Assembly (NCBI RefSeq): GCF_900129975.1
Contig: NZ_FSRG01000006.1
Coordinates: 430,636 to 494,635 of the forward strand
From: Halodesulfovibrio marinisediminis DSM 17456
GTDB taxonomy: Bacteria; Desulfobacterota; Desulfovibrionia; Desulfovibrionales; Desulfovibrionaceae
DNA: 64,000 nucleotides
Reading direction: 5' to 3'
The notes beneath the pieces are model-generated. The model ran no database searches. It worked only from the letters and a program-made list of their open reading frames with translations, and was not told where the DNA came from. This document shows, piece by piece, positions 39,962 to 47,521 of the stretch; position 1 is the first letter of the stretch, and each line of letters starts with the position of its first letter. The translations under genes and the position numbers were made by a program.

Positions 39962-42733
39962 CTATGAACTATTCCTAACTGCCTGCTCTGCAACTAAATA
40001 TGCACCGGTGACAGAGTTACTGTCGTTGATAATTTCCTCTGGAGTGCCCGCAGATACAACACGTCCGCCATTTTCACCGCCACCAGGACCAAGGTCGATA
40101 ACATAGTCAGCAGCCATAATCACATCAGTGTTATGTTCAATAACAATCACGGTTGCGCCTTTATCCACCAATTTTTGCAGTACACGTATCAACTTACCGA
40201 CCTCATGCATATGCAGCCCAGTTGTCGGCTCATCAAGAATATACAATGTTCCTGGCAAATTACGCTTGCCAAGCTCTCTGGAAATCTTGATACGTTGTGC
40301 TTCACCGCCGGAAAGAGTTGTCGCAGGCTGACCAAGACGGATGTATTCAAGCCCCACATCCTCAAGCACAGATAAACGCCTTTTCAGTGTCGGGTGATTC
40401 TCAAAGAATGCTTTTGCCTGACGTACAGTCATGTTCAACACGTCAGCAATATTCTTATCTTTATAACGAACCTCCAATGTCTCATGACTATAACGTTTAC
40501 CGCCACAGACATCACAAGTTACGTACACATCCGGAAGGAAATGCATTTCAACACGAATCTGACCATCACCACTGCATGCCTCACAACGTCCACCGCGTAC
40601 GTTAAAACTGAAACGTCCCGGTTTATAACCACGCTTTTTAGCATCAGGTGTCATGGCAAAGATGTTACGGATTTCATCAAAGATTTTTGTATAGGTAGCA
40701 GGGTTGGAACGCGGAGTACGTCCAATTGGAGTCTGATCGATAGAGACTATGCGTTCAATATCTTCCAGCCCCTTAATCCCCTTAATCTGCCCTGGGTTAT
40801 CCACTTTAATAGATTTTGACAGCGCAATGTGCTTGTACAGTGAATCCACAACAAGAGAACTCTTACCGGAACCTGAAGGGCCGGTTACACAGGTAAGGGT
40901 ACCAAGAGGAAATTTCACATCCAGATTTTGCAAATTGTTTGTAGAAACGCCCTGTAACACCAACTCACGCTCAGCCACTCTGCGCTCTTCCGGTACAGCA
41001 ATTACCATCTCACCACGCAAGTACTTTGCAGTCAGTGTATCTGCTTCGTTAAGCATTTTTTCAACAGAGCCGTTAAACATAATTTCGCCACCAAGCATAC
41101 CGGAACCGGGCCCAAGCTCTATCAACGTATCAGCTTCACGCATGGTTGCTTCATCATGCTCAACAACAAGCACAGTGTTACCGCGCCGCTGCAAGCTACG
41201 AAGGGTATTAATAAGGCGAACATTATCTTTTGGATGCAAACCGATAGAAGGTTCGTCCAATACATATGTTACGCCTACAAGGCCGGAACCAAGCTGAGAT
41301 GCAAGACGAATTCGCTGTGCCTCACCGCCGGAAAGGGTAGACATGTTACGACTGAGAGAAATGTAATCAAGCCCTACGTTCACCATAAAGCCAAGACGAT
41401 GGGTCAGTTCTTTCAACAACGGTTCTGCAACCACCATCTGTGATTCAGAAAACTCTTGCTGCTGCAACCATTCGAGTGCTCGCCAAATGGACAACGAGCA
41501 GAAATCATAAATAGAATGTTCTCCGACCCGAACTGAAAGGGACTCATTTTTCAAACGTGCACCGCCACAAACCGGACAAGGGTGGCTTTGCCTGTAACGA
41601 GAAAGCTCATCGCGCCATGCATGACCAAACTGCATACCACGGTCAAGTAAAGAGACCACGCCCGGCCAGTCATCATGACCATGAAACAATGCTTTCCAAG
41701 CTTTTTCAGAAAACTCAGCAAAAGGCGTATCCAACGTAAAGCCGTTCTTTTTACCTAACGCCTTCAAGTCATCCGCATAGCGCTCCATTACCTTAGGGTT
41801 CTTCCAAGGTAACAAACCACCCCCCTTAAGAGACAACCCTTTGTTCGGCGCAAGCAAATTCGGTTCAAAATAATCTACAGAACCGATACCTGAACAGCGG
41901 GAACAAGCCCCCTGCGGACTGTTAAAAGAAAACAATTGAGGAGAAAGGCGAGGTAAACTGACCTTACAGGTAGGACACACTGACTCTGTGGAAAGAATTC
42001 TGTCTTCACCGCCAACAATTGAAACGATAAGGCGCCCTTCACCATACTTAAGCGCAAGTTCAACTGAATCTGCCAAACGTCCACGCAAACCTTCTTTGAT
42101 AACAAGACGGTCAATAACCAGATCAATAGTGTGCTTTTTGTTTTTCTCAAGAGCCGGAGGGTTATCAAGAGTATGCATTTCATCATTGATACGCACACGC
42201 ACGAATCCCTGTGCCTTCAGCTTCTTAAATCTCTCAGCATGAGTACCCTTCTGATGCTCAACAAGCGGGGCCAGCACCATAAACTTTGTGCCGGTTTCAA
42301 GCTCTAAAATTTCATTAATAATTTCATCAGCAGCACGCGCAGCAATCGGCTTATTACATTTTGGGCAGTACATGGTTCCAAGACGTGCATAGAACACTCG
42401 CAAGAAGTCATAAATTTCTGTCACTGTCCCAACAGTAGAACGCGGGTTACGGGTAGAAGCAGTTTGCTCCAAAGATATGGCAGGAGAAAGCCCCTCAATT
42501 TTATCCACATCCGGCTTGTCCATCTGCGGCAAAAACTGACGAGCATACGCAGAAAGGGACTCGACATAGCGACGCTGTCCTTCAGCATATATAAGATCAA
42601 AAGCAAGAGTAGATTTGCCAGAACCGGACGGACCGCACACAACAACAAGCTCATCTCTCGGGATATCGAGTGTGAGATCTTTCAAATTATGCTGACGGGC
42701 ACCTTCTATATGAATAACATTATCTTTGGTCAT
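39962..42733 (-). CDS. uvrA: Excinuclease ABC subunit A
   Basis: A 923-residue DNA-damage sensor of nucleotide excision repair. It has two ABC ATPase halves: Walker A GPSGSGKST (~34) and GPSGSGKSS (~625), signatures LSGGEAQRIRLA and LSGGEAQRIKIS. Zinc fingers: CPKCNKP(I), CPTCKVSLPRLSPQLFSF with CSRCSG, CPVCGG, and CEACSGDGQ with CDVCGGKRY. Only a weak GAG precedes the ATG at 42733. Full length. It is the last core gene before the tRNA-Leu and the island. Confidence 0.97.
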   Translation of the reverse strand: MTKDNVIHIEGARQHNLKDLTLDIPRDELVVVCGPSGSGKSTLAFDLIYAEGQRRYVESLSAYARQFLPQMDKPDVDKIEGLSPAISLEQTASTRNPRSTVGTVTEIYDFLRVFYARLGTMYCPKCNKPIAARAADEIINEILELETGTKFMVLAPLVEHQKGTHAERFKKLKAQGFVRVRINDEMHTLDNPPALEKNKKHTIDLVIDRLVIKEGLRGRLADSVELALKYGEGRLIVSIVGGEDRILSTESVCPTCKVSLPRLSPQLFSFNSPQGACSRCSGIGSVDYFEPNLLAPNKGLSLKGGGLLPWKNPKVMERYADDLKALGKKNGFTLDTPFAEFSEKAWKALFHGHDDWPGVVSLLDRGMQFGHAWRDELSRYRQSHPCPVCGGARLKNESLSVRVGEHSIYDFCSLSIWRALEWLQQQEFSESQMVVAEPLLKELTHRLGFMVNVGLDYISLSRNMSTLSGGEAQRIRLASQLGSGLVGVTYVLDEPSIGLHPKDNVRLINTLRSLQRRGNTVLVVEHDEATMREADTLIELGPGSGMLGGEIMFNGSVEKMLNEADTLTAKYLRGEMVIAVPEERRVAERELVLQGVSTNNLQNLDVKFPLGTLTCVTGPSGSGKSSLVVDSLYKHIALSKSIKVDNPGQIKGIKGLEDIERIVSIDQTPIGRTPRSNPATYTKIFDEIRNIFAMTPDAKKRGYKPGRFSFNVRGGRCEACSGDGQIRVEMHFLPDVYVTCDVCGGKRYSHETLEVRYKDKNIADVLNMTVRQAKAFFENHPTLKRRLSVLEDVGLEYIRLGQPATTLSGGEAQRIKISRELGKRNLPGTLYILDEPTTGLHMHEVGKLIRVLQKLVDKGATVIVIEHNTDVIMAADYVIDLGPGGGENGGRVVSAGTPEEIINDSNSVTGAYLVAEQAVRNSS

Positions 42734-42937
42734 ATATTATCTCATATGTGCATTGCACTATTAGTAACTAGTTATCATTAAGCGTAGACACTAGAAGTAT
42801 GTAACCAGTTCTCCAGTTTAGGCAACCCCTGAAGTGTGGAAAAGCAAAATTGGCAGAAAATCATGCTCTAATTCTTCACAAACACTCCCCAGCCAGCTAT
42901 GTTTTTTCAGAAAAATGAAAAAGAATTACTAAACTTG

Positions 42938-42966
42938 TTGACAGCGGACCTTAGTTCCCATAAACA
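42938..42966 (+). promoter_or_regulatory. Sigma70-type promoter of tRNA-Leu
   Basis: TTGACA (42938-42943), 17 bp, TAAACA (42961-42966), ending 13 bp before the tRNA 5' end. A perfect -35 with near-consensus spacing. Confidence 0.75.
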
Positions 42967-42979
42967 CCTTCTCACACAT

Positions 42980-43066
42980 GCCGGGATGGCGGAATTGGTA
43001 GACGCAGCGGATTCAAAATCCGCCGGGTGTACGCCCTTGAGAGTTCGAGTCTCTCTCTCGGTACCA
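42980..43066 (+). tRNA. tRNA-Leu (anticodon CAA)
   Basis: Class II tRNA with long variable arm. Acceptor GCCGGGA pairs with TCTCGGT (two G-U pairs), followed by A and an encoded CCA (43064-43066). The anticodon arm GCGGA/TCCGC encloses loop TTCAAAA, so the anticodon is CAA. The accessory region begins immediately downstream, as is common for integration into tRNA-Leu 3' ends. Confidence 0.97.
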
Positions 43067-43076
43067 TGTAAAAACA

Positions 43077-43110
43077 GGCACTTACGTAGGAATACGTGAG
43101 TGCCTTTTTT
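43077..43110 (+). terminator. tRNA-Leu terminator
   Basis: GGCACTTACGT(AGGAAT)ACGTGAGTGCC (one T-G pair in the stem), then T6. Confidence 0.85.
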
Positions 43111-43136
43111 CGTTCCTGTTTTTTAAAGTTTCATTT

Positions 43137-43157
43137 TGTACAACTTCTGTACAACTT
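43137..43157 (+). repeat. Tandem TGTACAACTT repeats next to tRNA-Leu
   Basis: TGTACAACTT occurs at 43137-43146 and 43148-43157, 11 bp apart, about one helical turn. This arrangement is like arm-type sites of tyrosine integrases. The placement 70 bp inside the presumed island edge fits, but no integrase gene is visible. Confidence 0.4.
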
Positions 43158-43168
43158 TTTGTTTCTGC

Positions 43169-44053
43169 TTATCTAGAAAGACCTAATAGAAACTTCCCCA
43201 TATGCTCGTCATAGAAATCATAATGATCTGGATCATAGTGGTCACTAAACTCTAAATAATCCCTAACCTTAATTGAATAGTGAACATTCCATTCTCCCTC
43301 TAATTCTTTTTCAAACTCTTCATTTCCCATCACAGGCTTACTATCAAACGGATGCATATAATCTGCATAAAGAGTGTAACAACCACTTTTGTCATCAAAA
43401 TATATTGAGCGTAGTCGCATAAAGTGCTTTTCTGGAAATTTCTCTCTCGATAACCACTCAAGTCGATTAAGTTCATCATCAATCAACGGCAAATGAGCCA
43501 TACACTCTGAGCCTATCCTATTTACTATATGAAAGTAATACCCTCTATAGTTAGCAGTCCAATGATTTGGTCTTTCACTAGCGTAAATCTTCCAACCAGT
43601 AGCGCTTTCTGGTAAATACCTTTGCGCAATCCCCCACAACTCAGCCGTACTTAACATTCGTTCAAGCTCGACTGCATCCCAACAACCTGTGGTCAGATTA
43701 TCTCTTGGATCAGCAGCAACACCCTCAAGCCTTGAAATTACAGCAGAAGATGGATATGTCGTTGTCGCCAATAAATACCCATCACACTGATGATGGCGAC
43801 ATGCCCCCACTATATCACCTAAGTCTCCAACACCAACAGCACGGCCAGAAATTGCTTTGTGCTTACATTGCACTAGCCATTTTCTTTTACAAGAAGCGAA
43901 TATACTTTTATGCTCTTCGAAGCAGATCAGATCCTTTCCTCCATCAGCCCCCGCTCCACTCCAAAACACTTTGTACCCCAAAGCAAAGAGCATTTCACGA
44001 ATCATTTGTTCAAACTCTATTCCATCTTCTGACAATTCAGTAAAATCTAACAT
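43169..44053 (-). CDS. Mrr-like restriction endonuclease
   Basis: A 294-residue protein with an N-terminal Mrr-type PD-(D/E)xK nuclease domain: helix EDGIEFEQMIREMLFALGY, then SGAGADGGKDLI (metal-binding Asp), WLVQCKHK (Q-x-K strand) and a downstream helix SAVISRLEG. The family cuts modified or foreign DNA. The C-terminal ~150 residues are not recognised. The start at 44053 (MLDFTELSED) has GAGGGG upstream; a longer frame to 44131 is less likely. First gene of the accessory region, reading toward the tRNA. Confidence 0.8.
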   Translation of the reverse strand: MLDFTELSEDGIEFEQMIREMLFALGYKVFWSGAGADGGKDLICFEEHKSIFASCKRKWLVQCKHKAISGRAVGVGDLGDIVGACRHHQCDGYLLATTTYPSSAVISRLEGVAADPRDNLTTGCWDAVELERMLSTAELWGIAQRYLPESATGWKIYASERPNHWTANYRGYYFHIVNRIGSECMAHLPLIDDELNRLEWLSREKFPEKHFMRLRSIYFDDKSGCYTLYADYMHPFDSKPVMGNEEFEKELEGEWNVHYSIKVRDYLEFSDHYDPDHYDFYDEHMGKFLLGLSR

Positions 44054-44268
44054 ACACCCCTCTATGAGACTATCATAGCAACACCAATTCTTACCAAGGA
44101 ACAAAGCCCGCTCTCTCTTGCCACACAACAAAAAATATTTTTTATAGGCACTTAAACAAACACAAAACTCTTAAAGAAACAATCCTACACATTCTCACTG
44201 CTAGCGTATCAATTGACAAACTGGTACATTAGGGCTTCTTTAATATCCTCAATGAAAATGGAAGAAAG

Positions 44269-45003
44269 ATGTTCGCGAATGAATTAAAACGAATCGACAA
44301 TCTTCAAGAAGAAATCACATCACTTCGTCCGTTAGATGAAGACGAGCTATCCCAACTCAAAGAGTACTATCGAATCGGCCTAACTTATAGCAGCAACGCC
44401 CTTGAAGGTAACTCGCTTACAGAAAGTGAGACGAAGGTTATTATCGAGGATGGGCTTACTATTGGTGGTAAATCCATCAAAGAACATATGGAAGTGCTGG
44501 GACATAGCGAAGCTTTCTCATTCATTCACGACATTGCATCAGGCAATTTACTGTCTGAAGAAGATCTACTTAAAATCCATAGCTTAGTTTATGGCCGTAT
44601 AGATAAAGATCAGGCAGGGACATACAGAGAAAAGAGAATCTTCTTATCAGGTTCAAAGTACAGCTTTCCAAAGCCAGAAGAAGTGCAGTCTTTAATGACC
44701 GATCTCTTCAGCAAACTTCCTGAGATGAAAAAAGAGCTGCATCCTGTAGTATTCGCCGCTCAAGCCCATAAAGAACTTGTGTTCATCCACCCTTTTGTGG
44801 ATGGAAATGGCAGAGTGAGCAGACTACTTATGAACTTACTACTTATCCAGGCTGGATATCTCGTCACAATTATTCCCCCAGTTCTCCGCAGTGAGTACAT
44901 TGCAAGCCTAGAGAAGGCTCATACTAATGATTCTGATTTCATAAAATTTATTCTTCGTTGCCATATCGAAGCACAAAAGGAATATCTCCGCCTCGTAAGG
45001 TAG
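44269..45003 (+). CDS. Fic-family AMPylase with built-in inhibitory motif
   Basis: A 244-residue Fic protein. The catalytic loop is HPFVDGNGRVSR starting at residue ~174 (HPFx(D/E)GNGRxxR). An alpha-inhibitory motif SNALEG (residues 42-47, pattern [S/T]xxxE[G/N]) sits N-terminal in the same protein, making this a class II Fic in which the Glu blocks ATP until relieved. Fic proteins attach AMP (or other groups) to target Tyr/Ser/Thr. The usual N-terminal extension is present, but there is no winged-helix tail. A separate antitoxin is not needed and none is seen. Its own terminator follows. Confidence 0.9.
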   Translation: MFANELKRIDNLQEEITSLRPLDEDELSQLKEYYRIGLTYSSNALEGNSLTESETKVIIEDGLTIGGKSIKEHMEVLGHSEAFSFIHDIASGNLLSEEDLLKIHSLVYGRIDKDQAGTYREKRIFLSGSKYSFPKPEEVQSLMTDLFSKLPEMKKELHPVVFAAQAHKELVFIHPFVDGNGRVSRLLMNLLLIQAGYLVTIIPPVLRSEYIASLEKAHTNDSDFIKFILRCHIEAQKEYLRLVR

Positions 45004-45030
45004 CTCATTAAAAATACTTTTAAGCAATTA

Positions 45031-45064
45031 AATCCTCTGGATAAAACTCCAGAGGATTTTTTAT
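45031..45064 (+). terminator. Terminator of the Fic gene
   Basis: AATCCTCTGG(ATAAAACT)CCAGAGGATT followed by T-rich sequence. Confidence 0.88.
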
Positions 45065-45563
45065 TTCCCTTCCCAAGATTTCCCATACCGCTTTGCCATT
45101 CTTCTAAATTTAAATCATAACAACTTAAAAATCTTAGGCAAACAAACATAATTCACGAACCTTTAAGTGTAGTGGCCAAGTCCTTTAATCAGTAACAAAG
45201 GAGTTCCTCCTCAAGCTCTTTTTTAACACCATAACAAAACAACACCTTTCGACTTATGTCGGCCCTGGCGTGACGCGGGTACTGCACGAGCGTCAGTCAC
45301 AGCTAAAAACTAGTCGATTAGGGTCTATTGTTATGCCCAATTCTCTTCAATACACAGCTCTTTTTCACCCCCACCCCCCTAAAAAAAGTGCTAAAAGTGC
45401 TAAATTCGATAGGGAGGGGGATGTAAAAAAATCCGCTATAGCTTTCAGTTCTATTTTTCCATCAATAAGCTCATGTAATTTTCTCATCTCCACATGAAAA
45501 AATAACTGGCGAACGATAATCCACCAGTAAAATTTTATAAAAAAATCGCAATCAACTTAAAAA
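45065..45563. other. Gene-free region with repeats; possible replication origin
   Basis: No credible gene in ~500 bp. It holds a stem TGACGC/GCGTCA (45271-45276/45290-45295, 13-nt loop) within a locally GC-rich patch, C-rich CCCACCCCCCT (45368-45380) facing G-rich AGGGAGGGGG (45411-45420), and between them two direct copies of AAGTGCTAAA (45387-45404). Iteron-like and stem-loop elements near a Rep-like gene suggest an origin for the element. Confidence 0.35.
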
Positions 45564-45950
45564 CTAAGCTTGGTTAAACTCCAAAAAATTACCTCCAGAA
45601 CCTCCCCAACAAATTATCCTAGTAATGAGATTACCAACTTTTAAGCCTGACAAAGCAATTTGTTGTAAATACGGATTAAGGACATCAGTCACTCCACGCC
45701 CATAAACCGTAAAAACAACATCTCTTCCGAGATACTCTATGATCAATTCCACTGAAAGTTCATACCCTTTAGGCCATCGGCCACCTTCTTTTAGTCGTCT
45801 CCGCTTTACCACCTTTCCATCTACCCATTTAAGCAGCCAGTAATTCACCTCAAGAATTTGAACATCGACAACACTACCAATAGGCTGCCCCTGCAGCACA
45901 AACTGACCATCAACGCATTTCATATACAACAGATTCTTTCTTCGCCTCAT
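45564..45950 (-). CDS. Unknown 128-residue protein
   Basis: Hypothetical protein with a good ribosome site (GGGAGAG) before its ATG. Basic N-terminus (MRRRKN) and centre (VVKRRRLKEGGRW), beta-rich sequence, and a glycine-rich end (CWGGSGGN). No membrane segment or known motif. It is the last gene of the leftward gene train, downstream of the YagK/YfjJ protein, and is preceded by a GCCTCC/GGAGGC hairpin. Confidence 0.6.
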   Translation of the reverse strand: MRRRKNLLYMKCVDGQFVLQGQPIGSVVDVQILEVNYWLLKWVDGKVVKRRRLKEGGRWPKGYELSVELIIEYLGRDVVFTVYGRGVTDVLNPYLQQIALSGLKVGNLITRIICWGGSGGNFLEFNQA

Positions 45951-45970
45951 ATTACTCTCCCATAAACAAT

Positions 45971-45996
45971 GCCTCCCTCAGTCACCCGAAGGAGGC
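45971..45996 (-). promoter_or_regulatory. Hairpin upstream of the gene at 45,950
   Basis: GCCTCC and GGAGGC arms, just ahead of the ribosome site of the downstream gene. One of several hairpins in this position in the island. Confidence 0.5.
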
Positions 45997-45999
45997 TAT

Positions 46000-46028
46000 A
46001 AAAAAAGACCAACATTTTTTTGTTGGTC
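46000..46028 (-). terminator. Terminator after the YagK/YfjJ gene
   Basis: Minus strand: GACCAACA-A6-TGTTGGTC then T7. Confidence 0.8.
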
Positions 46029-46174
46029 CACATTACATCACCCTACTGACTTAACCTGTAAAACAAGTTAGTTCGAGTCACTACTCAGGACAGCCAATTT
46101 TCATACCCTATTCTCTTCATACGACCTACCTAGACGAAGCTAAAATCATACTTTCAGATTCTAGTTACACTTTC

Positions 46175-46771
46175 CTAACATCTTGAACCTCCATGACGAT
46201 GTACTTCTTTAGGGATATCCTCTTTAGAACGCACTTTTGCCATATAACTACAACGTTCAAAGCATTTATTGCATTTCTCAACAAAGTCAGGATCATTACG
46301 ACGCAAGTTGTAGTAACCAGGACCAGCTTGGTTACAGTAATCAACAAGCACTTCATTACAGGCCACACCAATAGCCCTGCTCCAATGTTCAGCAGCTTTT
46401 GCATAAAGGTTCTGAGGATGTTGATGCTTATTGCCATCTACAGTCAGCATGCAATGATAGTGAGGGTTGTGAGAGGAACACTGCTCCCATACCCAAACCA
46501 ACTTTGGATCAGCACCATTACGCTTTAAGTTACGAGTAAAGCGGTCATAGAACTGAGATATTGCACTGTTACACTGCATAGCATTCATTTCAGCAGGATA
46601 ATGAAGATCGAAACGTACTACGAGTACTTTATTATGTTTTTGAACTTGATAGTTCAGAACTCCATACACCCTGTTAAGAATATCTACATAATGCCCTTCT
46701 GAGGCTTTACTTCCATTGTAAACAGGCATTCCATTGTACTGTTCAACTTTAACCACTTGTGCATTATTCAT
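46175..46771 (-). CDS. YagK/YfjJ-domain (inovirus Gp2-type) replication protein
   Basis: A 198-residue protein matching the YagK/YfjJ C-terminal family, the replication-initiator-like proteins of inovirus-type and P4-like mobile elements. Key parts: VLVVRFDLHYPAEMN, FTRNLKRNG, the HYH-type metal pair in WEQCSSHNPHYHCMLTVDG, and Asn/Tyr rich GYYNLRRNDPDF with KCNKCFERCSYMAK near the end. HxH plus later Tyr fit a rolling-circle (HUH-like) nuclease, although catalytic Tyr is not proven. ATG at 46771 has AAAGGAG upstream; a frame to 46801 adds ten residues without support. Confidence 0.78.
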   Translation of the reverse strand: MNNAQVVKVEQYNGMPVYNGSKASEGHYVDILNRVYGVLNYQVQKHNKVLVVRFDLHYPAEMNAMQCNSAISQFYDRFTRNLKRNGADPKLVWVWEQCSSHNPHYHCMLTVDGNKHQHPQNLYAKAAEHWSRAIGVACNEVLVDYCNQAGPGYYNLRRNDPDFVEKCNKCFERCSYMAKVRSKEDIPKEVHRHGGSRC

Positions 46772-46827
46772 GATCTTTCTCCTTTGTTTAATAACATACA
46801 TTCAATGTATATTTTTTCATTATCAAA

Positions 46828-46861
46828 ACAAAAAGAGTACTAAAGCCTTATTTAGTACTCT
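46828..46861 (-). terminator. Terminator upstream of the YagK/YfjJ gene
   Basis: Minus strand AGAGTACTAA...TTAGTACTCT followed by T5. It lies between the glycine-zipper gene and the Rep-like gene. Confidence 0.8.
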
Positions 46862-47118
46862 TCATTCCATATCTTCTTAGTTAATTGCTATGCTACAACA
46901 ACGTTGCATTATGCATATAAGTAATATGTATATATAGTTTAGTATTATACTACCAATATACCTAGTTAACAAAATTACTTATTTCAACATTACGATTCAC
47001 TGTAGTGTGTTGTATTCATTACTTTCATCAAAAAGGGAGTGACGGAAAAATTCTTAGTATATGATATAGGTGAAAAAAATTTTAAAATGAATTTAGGAGC
47101 CCCGAAGGACTCCCATAT

Positions 47119-47451
47119 TCACCCCCTAAACTCGCAACCGCAGTTGTGACACTTGCACTCACGTAATAGTTTCTGATCAACTTGCTGACCTACCTTGTTA
47201 CCAACCTCTGCACCAACAAGCCCGCCTGCAAGAGCACCAAACAATCCACCAGCGATACCACCTACTAATGTACCCACTCCAGGAACGATGGAACCAAGGG
47301 CTGCACCAACCTCTGCACCAGAAGCTGCCCCCATGTATCCTCCAACGCCGCCAATGGCACCGCCAGCTACTGTGCCTACCTGCTCTGCAGTAGCTTCAAG
47401 CTTAACGTATCCTTTCACATTACAACGTGGACAATAGATTTCTAAATCCAT
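47119..47451 (-). CDS. Glycine-zipper protein flanked by half zinc ribbons
   Basis: A 110-residue protein with an unusual plan. Residues 7-10 hold C-x2-C (CPRC) and residues ~100-106 a second pair (CHNC, also CKC), together a possible zinc ribbon split by a long insertion. The insertion (residues ~25-90) is a glycine/alanine zipper: regularly spaced GG and GxxxG steps that often form membrane hairpins. GGAGG precedes the ATG. It follows the VWA gene and closes the train's second half. Membrane attachment is inferred; function unknown. Confidence 0.75.
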   Translation of the reverse strand: MDLEIYCPRCNVKGYVKLEATAEQVGTVAGGAIGGVGGYMGAASGAEVGAALGSIVPGVGTLVGGIAGGLFGALAGGLVGAEVGNKVGQQVDQKLLRECKCHNCGCEFRG

Positions 47452-47471
47452 ACAACGCCTCCAAAAATAAA

Positions 47472-47489
47472 GGCAAGCTTTCGCCTGCC
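47472..47489 (-). promoter_or_regulatory. Hairpin with GAAA tetraloop before the glycine-zipper gene
   Basis: Minus strand GGCAGGC-GAAA-GCTTGCC, followed by TTTATTTT and the ribosome site GGAGG. Confidence 0.6.
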
Positions 47490-47521
47490 ATTCAACTACA
47501 TATTAGGTATTCAATTGTGCC

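Noticed and set aside
45270-45497. Open frame of 75 residues in the gap downstream of the Fic gene
   Set aside because: No ribosome site, low-complexity C-rich origin-like DNA, no recognisable protein.
46041-46095. tRNA-like 3' half (CTGTAAAACAAG...GTTCGAGTC...CA)
   Set aside because: The anticodon-like arm has a mismatch and the T-arm lacks a paired stem, so there is no complete tRNA; it is not a certain att fragment either.
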